Positions 57,679 to 64,000 of a stretch of DNA of 64,000 nt are shown piece by piece. Source of the DNA: Nostoc sp. PCC 7524 (GTDB lineage: Bacteria; Cyanobacteriota; Cyanobacteriia; Cyanobacteriales; Nostocaceae); the NCBI RefSeq assembly GCF_000316645.1, contig NC_019684.1:3005501-3069500 (forward strand), read 5' to 3'. The stretch's first letter is position 1, and the number at the start of each line of letters is the position of its first letter. The notes under the pieces were generated by a model. It saw nothing but the letters and a program-made list of their open reading frames with translations, was not told where the DNA came from and searched no databases. The position numbers were made by a program, and so were the translations under genes.

Positions 57679-58009
57679 TATTTATTTCATTTCCTATTTC
57701 TCACTTCTTTTTCCAGTATTTATACTGGGTTTATATAAAAACTTTATTTTTTATCAAAGTGATTTTTAGATATTGGTTAAAAAATCATCTAAAATACATG
57801 AATAAAATATTTTTTCATAAAAACTTTACTACCTGTAATAGACAAATTTAAAGAATCAAAATAGTTCACCGTATATTTACAAATTTAAAAAATAGTTTGT
57901 GTATAATTAAGTCTCAAGCGATTATATAGTACCAATGATATTACGGTAATTGCGGACTGACACTGAGCGATCGCTTAAGTAAAAATGGTGCATTGAATAT
58001 AAAATAGCT
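57679..58009. other. AT-rich gap between the IS and paralogue B
   Basis: About 330 bases, very AT-rich. It was presumably the spacer between the two paralogues before the IS inserted. A GCGATCGC site lies at 57967-57974. No gene, repeat or clear promoter identified. Confidence 0.45.
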
Positions 58010-58579
58010 ATGTTATCTAATTTAGATTTACTCAGAGAGTTTGTTAACCAATCTATCCACAACAAAGAAGTTTTGTTAGCTAACACTTCTTTACAGGCGC
58101 AGACAGTCTACAAAAGTAACCAAGTCACAGCTAAGGCAGAAGGTGTGATTGCTACTGTCCAACTAGCTCACAAAACACTAGAGTTCTCAATTAAATCTAC
58201 TTCATCCTATTGGGAATTAATGAACGAAGCCTTGGCAGATCACAGCTATATTCTTACAGGGGAAATAGATGAACGCCATTGCTATCGGTATCAATACTGT
58301 CCACTGCCTCCAGGTTATCGTATGCACTGTACGAAATCCGTCCATCTGTGGCGGGCTTGGTGGAAGTATCGCAAAAATAAGTTACAGTTAGGTATTCCCT
58401 TAGATTTGTTAATCCGTACACGCACTTCATGGTATCCCATCCGAGACTTAATTATCAGTGACGGACTTTTATATATAAAAACCTTGGGTAGTGAGATTGC
58501 AGTTCACTCCGATGACTTGGTAATTTGGTTAAGCAAAACTGAGGTCAAATTTCCCAGTTTATCGGAGTTAGAAAACTAA
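58010..58579 (+). CDS. Unknown protein, paralogue B
   Basis: A 189-residue protein, paralogous to 56065-56640 from end to end (LDLLREFVNQSIHNKEVLLA; VYKSNQVTAKAEGVIATVQL; SSYWELMNEALADHSYILTG; WRAWWKYRKNKLQLGIPLDL; WYPIRDLIISDGLLYIKTLG). The shared tryptophans and basic patch suggest a conserved binding surface. No known domain recognised. The pair probably arose by tandem duplication before the IS entered between them. Confidence 0.7.
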   Translation: MLSNLDLLREFVNQSIHNKEVLLANTSLQAQTVYKSNQVTAKAEGVIATVQLAHKTLEFSIKSTSSYWELMNEALADHSYILTGEIDERHCYRYQYCPLPPGYRMHCTKSVHLWRAWWKYRKNKLQLGIPLDLLIRTRTSWYPIRDLIISDGLLYIKTLGSEIAVHSDDLVIWLSKTEVKFPSLSELEN

Positions 58580-58696
58580 GTGGTGTAAATACTTGCAAAA
58601 AAGGTATCAAAATCTTTCTTACCCAATCCCCAGTTCCTTCACAAGCTACTTTCAGTGTGGTTAAAATGCCTGTGAGTGTTTGGCAGGAAAAAGATG

Positions 58697-59650
58697 ATGA
58701 AAGGACTTTGGCTAGAAAATAACCAATTACACCTGCGTACAGATATTCCGATTCCTGAACCACCCCCAGATGAAGCACTGGTGCGTGTTTTACGTGCAGG
58801 AATTTGTAATACGGACTTAGAATTACTGAGAGGCTACTATCCTTACACTGGTATTTTAGGGCATGAATTTGTCGGTTTGGTTGAACAAGGGCCGGAACAT
58901 CTTGTCAATCAGCGCGTAGTGGGTGAAATTAATGCGGTGTGCGGTTATTGCCGTTTCTGTCGCCGGGGACAACCAACCCATTGTGAAAATCGTACAGTCT
59001 TAGGGATTGTCAACCGTCACGGGGCATTTGCTGACTATCTTTGTTTACCAGTAAAAAATTTACATCCCGTACCCGAAAATGTACCAACAGACATTGCCAC
59101 CTTTACCGAACCCCTAGCAGCCGCCCTGGAAATTCAGCAGCAGGTAACAATATGTGCAGATGACCGCGTGCTAGTAGTAGGAGATGGCAAACTCGGCCAG
59201 TTAGTGGCGCAAACATTGGCTTTAACTGGTTGTGAATTATTAGTAGTTGGTCGTCATCGAGATAAACTAGCTAATTTAGAGGCACGGGGGATAAAAACTG
59301 GTTTAGTTGATGCTGTGACAGATAGAAGTTTTGATATATCAGTAGAGTCTACTGGCAACCCTGAAGGATTTGCGATCGCTCGTCGCGCTTTACGTCCTCG
59401 TGGTACTCTCGTACTGAAAAGTACCTATGCAGGCAACCTCAGTTTAGATGCTTCTGCTTTAGTAGTAGATGAAATTACCCTGATTGGTTCTCGTTGCGGT
59501 CCTTTTCCAGCCGCGCTCGATTTATTAGCCGCCCAAAAAGTAGACGTAAAACCCCTAATTCATGCCAGTTACCCCCTCCATGATGGACTAGAGGCTTTTA
59601 AACAAGCCCAACGTCGAGGGACTTTAAAGGTATTGTTGGAGATGAGTTAA
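58697..59650 (+). CDS. Zinc-dependent alcohol dehydrogenase (MDR family)
   Basis: A 317-residue medium-chain dehydrogenase. Catalytic zinc: Cys in RAGICNTDLELLRGYY and His-Glu in GILGHEFVG. Structural zinc cysteines: VCGYCRFCRRGQPTHC. The Rossmann motif is VLVVGDGKLGQLVAQT. The cofactor and zinc sites are complete; it is slightly short compared with many relatives. The ATG at 58697 is set off by AGGAAAAAG; an in-frame GTG at 58676 is less likely. The substrate is unknown, with sorbitol- or threonine-dehydrogenase-like enzymes as relatives. Confidence 0.88.
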   Translation: MKGLWLENNQLHLRTDIPIPEPPPDEALVRVLRAGICNTDLELLRGYYPYTGILGHEFVGLVEQGPEHLVNQRVVGEINAVCGYCRFCRRGQPTHCENRTVLGIVNRHGAFADYLCLPVKNLHPVPENVPTDIATFTEPLAAALEIQQQVTICADDRVLVVGDGKLGQLVAQTLALTGCELLVVGRHRDKLANLEARGIKTGLVDAVTDRSFDISVESTGNPEGFAIARRALRPRGTLVLKSTYAGNLSLDASALVVDEITLIGSRCGPFPAALDLLAAQKVDVKPLIHASYPLHDGLEAFKQAQRRGTLKVLLEMS

Positions 59651-59705
59651 GAGTGCTGAGTCAGGAGTAACAAACAAAAATTACTAACCTCCTGCCCCCT
59701 GCCTC

Positions 59706-60008
59706 TTAATACAAATAAGGATTCGTCTTCGGTTGAAAATCACAACAATGAATTGCCTCTTCTGTGTTCGCTATAGATGGGTGGACAGTGCATTTAAGGC
59801 GGTAGTTGTCGGTGAAAAATTGGCAACCGGGACAGGGTATCTGGTGCATTCGTTTTGCTGTAGTGATGCCGTCTCGTGTGGCTGTCCATAGACTCCAAAC
59901 GACGAGAGAAATGAGTAACCAAGCGCCGACAAAGCAAATGGGTACTAAAAATGGTTGAATGCCTCTGATTAGTAAAGATATTAATTCCAACACGGCAAGT
60001 TCTGACAA
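59706..60008 (-). CDS. Small membrane protein with cysteine motifs
   Basis: A 100-residue protein with a long hydrophobic region (about residues 7-42, one or two spans), then HQIPCPGCQFFTDNYRLKCT and EEAIHCCDFQP. The five cysteines, CPGC, C and CC, could hold a metal or form disulfides. I recall similar conserved proteins of unknown role in cyanobacteria. Start uncertain: TTG at 60008 or GTG at 59993. Confidence 0.65.
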   Translation of the reverse strand: MSELAVLELISLLIRGIQPFLVPICFVGAWLLISLVVWSLWTATRDGITTAKRMHQIPCPGCQFFTDNYRLKCTVHPSIANTEEAIHCCDFQPKTNPYLY

Positions 60009-60083
60009 AAATTAAGAGCTAGAAGTATATTAACTCCTAACTCTTTCAAGCTAACTTCTGGCTACAGAAGTATAAATTCATTG

Positions 60084-60246
60084 GGATTGGGGAGTGGGGA
60101 TTGGGGATTGGGGATTGGGGACTGGGGACTGGGTAAAAATTCTACCTTATCTCCCCTCACTCCCACCCTACGGGTAGGCTTACGCCATCGTAAGAGAAGC
60201 AAGCTACATCCTCCCCTGCTCCTCTGCTCCCCTACACCCCTACACC
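60084..60246. repeat. Composite dispersed repeat with short heptamer array
   Basis: About seven GGGGATT/GGGGACT units, TAAAAATTCTACCTTATCTC, CCCACCCTACGGGTAGG, the CTTACGCCATCGTAAG palindrome, AGAAGCAAGCTACATCCTCC and a CCCCTACACC end. Nearly identical to 46840-46925 and to the reverse of 39810-39925. Confidence 0.85.
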
Positions 60247-60267
60247 CTAAAACCAGTGTCTTATATC

Positions 60268-61278
60268 TTAAATTCCCGCATGACCTAATGCTAAACCTGC
60301 TACTAGCATTCCCAGCACCAGGAAGGGTTGGGCGCTGGCTTGGTATTTCACATCATTCTTTAGGGGGTCACGTAAAAAATACATATCCTGGAAGGTGATT
60401 TGGGGAATGATTAACAGTACCAAAATTGCCGCATACAAATTTTCATGGATACTCACCAGATAAGCAGCTATCAACCCTTGAAAGACATCAATCATCACTA
60501 CACAAATCAAAGCTGCTTTGTCGATACCAAACATTACAGGTAATGATTTTAGACCAAGTTGGCGATCGCCTTCCACACTCTTAAAATCATTAACAATGGC
60601 TATCCCCAACCCTGCCAAGCTGTAAATCAAGGTGAGAACGATAATTTTCCAGTTGAGTTCGCCAAACAAAGCATGACCAGCCCACCAAGGTAAGGCGATA
60701 TAACTAGCACCTAAAGCGTAGTTACCCAACCAACCGTTTTGTTTTAACTTTAGAGGTGGGGCAGAGTAGATAAAGGCGATAAAAGAACCAAATATTGACA
60801 AAACTGTGACGTTAGGAAATTCATGACCTGCCCATACATCTAAAACAAAGGCTAGGGCAATACCAGCGAGAAATAAAAAGATAATTTGACTAACTACTTG
60901 CGGTACAGAAATTGCGCCGGAAGGGATGGGACGATAAGGTTCATTAATGGCATCAATTTCGCGATCGTAGAAATCATTTAGGGTTTGAGTGTAACCCGTC
61001 AGCAATGGCCCGGACAACAGCATACAAGCGGCGGCCTTCAGGACGTTTTCTAGAGTCCATGTGTAGTTACCAGAAGAAGCCGCACCACAGACAACGCCCC
61101 AAATTAAAGGAATCCAGGTAATTGGCTTCATCAATTGCAGGCGGATTTTCCAAATGGAAGTTTCCCCTGGTGCTGCGCCTTTCATCCCTAACAATTGCCG
61201 GGTTTTCGCAGTACGGTCACTAGGGGCAGCACTAGCTTCAGAATTAGAATCGGGAGTTATGGGAGTTAGTTCTGACAT
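60268..61278 (-). CDS. chlG: Chlorophyll synthase
   Basis: A 336-residue membrane prenyltransferase that attaches the phytyl or geranylgeranyl tail to chlorophyllide, the last step of chlorophyll a synthesis. The first aspartate motif is LNDFYDREIDAINEPYRPIP and the second NDFKSVEGDRQLGLKSLP. About eight spans and the GMKGAAPGETSIWKIRLQLM opening agree with ChlG. The product ends ALGHAGI. It is preceded by the ArsA/GET3-like gene on the same strand, with a 158-base space that holds repeats. Confidence 0.95.
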   Translation of the reverse strand: MSELTPITPDSNSEASAAPSDRTAKTRQLLGMKGAAPGETSIWKIRLQLMKPITWIPLIWGVVCGAASSGNYTWTLENVLKAAACMLLSGPLLTGYTQTLNDFYDREIDAINEPYRPIPSGAISVPQVVSQIIFLFLAGIALAFVLDVWAGHEFPNVTVLSIFGSFIAFIYSAPPLKLKQNGWLGNYALGASYIALPWWAGHALFGELNWKIIVLTLIYSLAGLGIAIVNDFKSVEGDRQLGLKSLPVMFGIDKAALICVVMIDVFQGLIAAYLVSIHENLYAAILVLLIIPQITFQDMYFLRDPLKNDVKYQASAQPFLVLGMLVAGLALGHAGI

Positions 61279-61309
61279 AGGAATTAATTATGAATTTGGG
61301 CATGGGGGA

Positions 61310-61430
61310 GGCAATGCGTTGGGTGAGTTTCCCGACTTGTAGCAACTGCCGTCATAGGGAATAGGACATGAAGAACGGGGTATCAAAACACTCCCAGTCC
61401 CCAGTCCCCAATCCCCAGTCCCCAGTCACC
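61310..61430. repeat. Small dispersed repeat and CCCCAGT heptamers upstream of chlG
   Basis: GGCAATGCGTTGGGTGAGTT to GCCGTC at 61310-61353 is another copy of the family at 47859-47962. CCCCAGT/CCCCAAT heptamers follow at about 61393-61428. Any chlG promoter located here would be built from repeat DNA. Confidence 0.75.
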
Positions 61431-61435
61431 ATTAC

Positions 61436-62536
61436 CTAAAAAGAAATGATCAAATAATTATTTTGAAACTTAGCCCCGGTTACAGGTCTGCCACTCAATG
61501 CGGGCGGGAGAAAGATGTTCCGCCGTTGGTCGCCAGCTTCTACCGTGACTTCGGGGCCATACTGAGTGAGTTTGACTTGTTTTTTATCGAATCCAGGCAA
61601 AAACAAGCGTACTTGCAGGTTGTGGACATCGATAGTAATTGGTGTGGGGGCTTGCACTGCCTGTTCAACAAAATTAGGTAAAGCATCTATTAATGGTTGC
61701 CAATTACCATTTGTCAAGTCAGGCACAATGCTTACACTTAAAGGTGTAAATTCTTCTGATAAGTTGGTATTTACCTGGGAGGAGATTTGGATTACACCAC
61801 CAACTATTAACCCGATTTGTTGGGCGCTGCCCCACAAATAACGGGCGCTGGCTACTTCTAGGGGGTCTGGTGTAGTGACCAAAAAGGCGGCAATCCGCTT
61901 GGGGTCAGCAAGAGCCGCTTTTCCTTTGTCTAAGAAATTATTGACTTGGTTGGTAGGATGAGCAAAGTTATCTGCTGTCCAGTTGATATTGAAAAAGCTG
62001 GTGATTAGCGGTTGAATCAAGGGTGATTCGGCAATAGTTTTACCTAAGTCCGAGTTGACTATTAATTGTCGAAATCGCCTGACATACCAGCTCAATGACT
62101 CTGGCATACCAAACAGTCGCAGGTTGGAAGAGTCACCCGTGCCGTTGTAGACGATCGCATCATACTTGCCACTGGCATCATATTCACGGATAGCATTCAG
62201 GGCAAGGGCATGATCCATGCCTGGTAATACCACCAGTTCTTGACCGTAGACATCTTTAATGATGGGCGTTTTGAGGTATTGCGCCTCAAGTTTTTTCACT
62301 TCATCCCAACTACGCTCTAAGAGTACAGATGCTTGGAACTGTACAACATCTAGATTAGGTGCAATTTCCTGGGGGTCAGTTGCCAGGGTTTGCTCTAAGA
62401 GTATGGGTAGTATTGGTTCTGCTAATCCTGCTAGCAGGACACGCTTGCCTTGAGTTGCCAATGACTTAGCAGCAGCGATCGCTATTTTGGTACGCGTAAT
62501 GCTGCTTGCACCCAAAAATGTCAATATCTGGGACAT
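61436..62536 (-). CDS. ArsA/GET3-like protein with degenerate P-loop
   Basis: A 366-residue protein with the ArsA/GET3 fold: ILTFLGASSITRTKIAIAAA at the N-terminus, RVLLAGLAEPILPILLEQTL, YDAIVYNGTGDSSNLRLFGM, IAAFLVTTPDPLEVASARYL and IGLIVGGVIQISSQV. The expected KGGVGKT-type P-loop reads GASSITRTK, so nucleotide hydrolysis is doubtful. The last 90 residues (ITIDVHNLQVRLFLPGFDKK to FQNNYLIISF) form an alpha-crystallin-like beta domain, typical of the cyanobacterial and plastid branch. Function unknown. ATG 62536 is preferred to a TTG 15 bases earlier. Confidence 0.85.
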   Translation of the reverse strand: MSQILTFLGASSITRTKIAIAAAKSLATQGKRVLLAGLAEPILPILLEQTLATDPQEIAPNLDVVQFQASVLLERSWDEVKKLEAQYLKTPIIKDVYGQELVVLPGMDHALALNAIREYDASGKYDAIVYNGTGDSSNLRLFGMPESLSWYVRRFRQLIVNSDLGKTIAESPLIQPLITSFFNINWTADNFAHPTNQVNNFLDKGKAALADPKRIAAFLVTTPDPLEVASARYLWGSAQQIGLIVGGVIQISSQVNTNLSEEFTPLSVSIVPDLTNGNWQPLIDALPNFVEQAVQAPTPITIDVHNLQVRLFLPGFDKKQVKLTQYGPEVTVEAGDQRRNIFLPPALSGRPVTGAKFQNNYLIISF

Positions 62537-62622
62537 TATCTTGATTTCCAATTACCGCCGGTCTTTCCAATTCCAACTTAGCACTAGGCAAATACTCTTA
62601 GCTTCTACCTTGAGTGCCGATG

Positions 62623-62814
62623 CTAGACGGCTTTAATTTCATCCTCAAAAAACCAAGTGGCAGTATTATCATCAAACTTTACGACTACACCTACACCGCT
62701 ACCATCGGTAACTTTATAACCTTCAATTATGCCAATTTTTCCTAGTTTCTGAGCGATGCCAGTAGAAACGCGATCGCGTAAACGAAACACCTTAACCTTT
62801 TGTCCGATTTCCAT
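62623..62814 (-). CDS. petP: Cytochrome b6f-associated protein PetP
   Basis: A 63-residue protein (DUF2862): MEIGQKVKVFRLRDRVSTGI, AQKLGKIGIIEGYKVTDGSG and VGVVVKFDDNTATWFFEDEI. The SH3-like fold and the GVVVKFDDNTATWFFEDE end are diagnostic. PetP is an extrinsic cytoplasmic-side subunit of the cytochrome b6f complex of cyanobacteria and red algae, affecting complex stability and linear electron flow. ATG at 62814. It lies in front of the ArsA/GET3-like gene on the same strand. Confidence 0.9.
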   Translation of the reverse strand: MEIGQKVKVFRLRDRVSTGIAQKLGKIGIIEGYKVTDGSGVGVVVKFDDNTATWFFEDEIKAV

Positions 62815-63063
62815 GCCTACATTAAATGCAATAAACCAAGAATTAGTTTAGCTGAATCTGGTACTATCCGAAATTCAAAATTCCAAATTGACTATTGACT
62901 AAAAGTTTAAAATTAAATCAACTAGCAATCAGTTGCAAGAGTTTAACTTCAACCAGCAATTGCTTTCAAAAACCTCATGGGAAAAACTCACAACCAATAT
63001 GAAAAAGTTTTTCCCTTACACCCCATTCCCAACTCCCCACTCCCTACTCCCCATTTCATAACC

Positions 63064-63861
63064 ATGTATCAAACTGATCCACCCCGTCCACCCCAAGAAA
63101 CCATGCCGACAATGTATGATTTACCCAGTGAATTGGTAGGGGAATCAGGCTTGCCAGACGAATTTCATTGTATACAGGCAGATTTGCTCAGTGAGACTTG
63201 TCAGCCTCCTAATTATCTACCAGAGGAGATTTTACTGGTTAGTGACTTAAACCTTTACTACGATCCCCGCCATCCTTTATGGTACAAGCGTCCTGATTGG
63301 TACATGGTTTTGGGAGTATCCGGTGCTACTCAACAGCAAGACCTACGTTTAAGTTACGTTATATGGCAAGAGGGAGTAGCCCCGTTTTTAGTAGTGGAAT
63401 TACTTTCACCAGGGACAGAACAGGAAGATTTAGGGCAAACGCTACGAGAAGTAAACAAACCGCCAACCAAGTGGGAAGTGTATGAACGCATTTTGCGTGT
63501 TCCCTACTACGTTGTTTATGACCGTTATGAAAATAATTTGCGGGCGTTTCGACTCAATGGTACTCGTTATGAGGCAATACCTTTACCAGAGAAGCGATTT
63601 TGGTTAGAAGAGTTAGAACTAGGTTTAGGTCTTTGGCAGGGTACTTATCAACAGACAACGGGTTTATGGTTACGTTGGTATGATGCAGCAGATTGGCTAC
63701 CAACCTCAGATGAACAAGCACAACGAGAACGCCAACGGGCTGAACAAGAACGGCAACGGGCTGAACGAGAACGGCAACGGGCTGAACAAGAACGCCAACG
63801 GGCTGATAGACTAGCTGAATATTTGCGATCGCAAGGAATTGACCCAGACAACTTACCGTAG
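63064..63861 (+). CDS. Uma2-family protein with C-terminal coiled coil
   Basis: A 265-residue protein with the Uma2 (DUF820) nuclease-like fold: DLNLYYDPRHPLWYKRPDWY, PFLVVELLSPGTEQEDLGQT (catalytic-type Asp/Glu region), KWEVYERILRVPYYVVYDRY and LWLRWYDAADWLPTSDEQAQ. The tail is a heptad-like coiled coil of ERQRAEQ units followed by RLAEYLRSQGIDPDNLP. The ERQRAEQ block is encoded by 21-base repeats and may vary in length. The ATG 63064 is chosen because earlier in-frame residues derive from a CCCCACT repeat. A second Uma2 gene follows closely. Confidence 0.85.
   Translation: MYQTDPPRPPQETMPTMYDLPSELVGESGLPDEFHCIQADLLSETCQPPNYLPEEILLVSDLNLYYDPRHPLWYKRPDWYMVLGVSGATQQQDLRLSYVIWQEGVAPFLVVELLSPGTEQEDLGQTLREVNKPPTKWEVYERILRVPYYVVYDRYENNLRAFRLNGTRYEAIPLPEKRFWLEELELGLGLWQGTYQQTTGLWLRWYDAADWLPTSDEQAQRERQRAEQERQRAERERQRAEQERQRADRLAEYLRSQGIDPDNLP
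63718..63806. repeat. 21-base coding repeats in the Uma2 coiled coil
   Basis: Four copies of a GAACGGCAACGGGCTGAACA-type unit, each coding for seven residues, in tandem. They are nearly identical, so copy number could change by slippage without a frameshift. Confidence 0.75.
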
Positions 63862-63873
63862 TCAGAGGTAGCT

Positions 63874-64000
63874 ATGACGACAAGCATCAAGTTAGTCAAT
63901 CCTAATATTGAATATCCCAGCTCTGACGGTGAACCATTGGCGGAATCTTACATCCATCTCTACGCAATTCTGACTACTCTAGAAGTAATCAAACAATACC
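63874..64000 (+). CDS. Uma2-family protein, partial (N-terminus)
   Basis: The frame from ATG 63874 reads MTTSIKLVNPNIEYPSSDGE PLAESYIHLYAILTTLEVIK QY and runs off the right edge. The EYPSSDGEPLAES segment is the usual N-terminus of a cyanobacterial Uma2 subfamily. It starts 13 bases after the stop of the preceding Uma2 gene, so the two are co-transcribed. Confidence 0.75.
   Translation, partial: MTTSIKLVNPNIEYPSSDGEPLAESYIHLYAILTTLEVIKQY

Overview
The window comes from a filamentous, probably heterocyst-forming cyanobacterium of the Nostoc/Anabaena/Trichormus group. Three things support this. The HIP1 octamer GCGATCGC occurs everywhere. Heptanucleotide tandem repeats (GGGGATT, GGGGACT, AGGCAAT and ACAGGTT types) and small dispersed hairpin repeats fill most intergenic spaces. 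Oxygenic-photosynthesis genes are present (psbU, chlG, petP, btpA, a PucC-type carrier and a VKOR-thioredoxin fusion). No tRNA, rRNA or CRISPR array was recognised.

Layout. 0-5 kb: a caspase-STAND-histidine kinase fusion, then a compact array of toxin-antitoxin units (RelE type, PIN type and a HicB-like remnant) joined by related direct repeats. 5-14 kb: an MBL-fold protein, a DUF1822 / CHAT-CHASE2 / DUF928 cluster, and a large secreted metalloprotease with RTX repeats. 14-20 kb: dndE and a Dnd-associated methyltransferase without dndBCD, separated by a three-layer nest of mobile DNA; then an AmpG-like permease, small membrane proteins, a GNAT enzyme and a HEAT-repeat protein. 20-35 kb, mostly minus strand: a cupin, a sugar-dehydrogenase-like lipoprotein, an HTH-NACHT NTPase, a three-gene signalling operon (CBS/PAS/GAF kinase, REC-EAL, REC-kinase) and a GHL10-type glycoside hydrolase.

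35-64 kb is mainly housekeeping and photosynthesis: a PDZ/radical-SAM DUF512 protein, uppP, DUF3120, psbU, nadB, a CHASE2-PAS-GGDEF cyclase, VKOR-Trx, btpA, rimO, a DEAD-box helicase, aldo/keto reductase, PucC-like carrier, inositol monophosphatase-like enzyme, a zinc alcohol dehydrogenase, chlG, an ArsA/GET3-like protein and petP. It is broken up by an IS630 element lying between two paralogous unknown genes, a repeat-disrupted Uma2 pseudogene, and two Uma2 genes at the end.

The accessory part is rich in possible stress, defence and cell-fate machinery: two different caspase-fold proteins, a NACHT protein, toxin-antitoxin units and partial phosphorothioation genes. The most distinctive observations are four. 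A PIN toxin appears to have replaced a RelE toxin in a duplicated cassette, leaving the RelE tail behind. A membrane CHASE2 receptor carries a cytoplasmic caspase-like CHAT domain, flanked by two unknown families. The dnd pair is isolated. Repeats have been built into coding sequences, altering starts, stops, linkers and C-termini. Function assignments come from motif recognition by eye; no database search was run.
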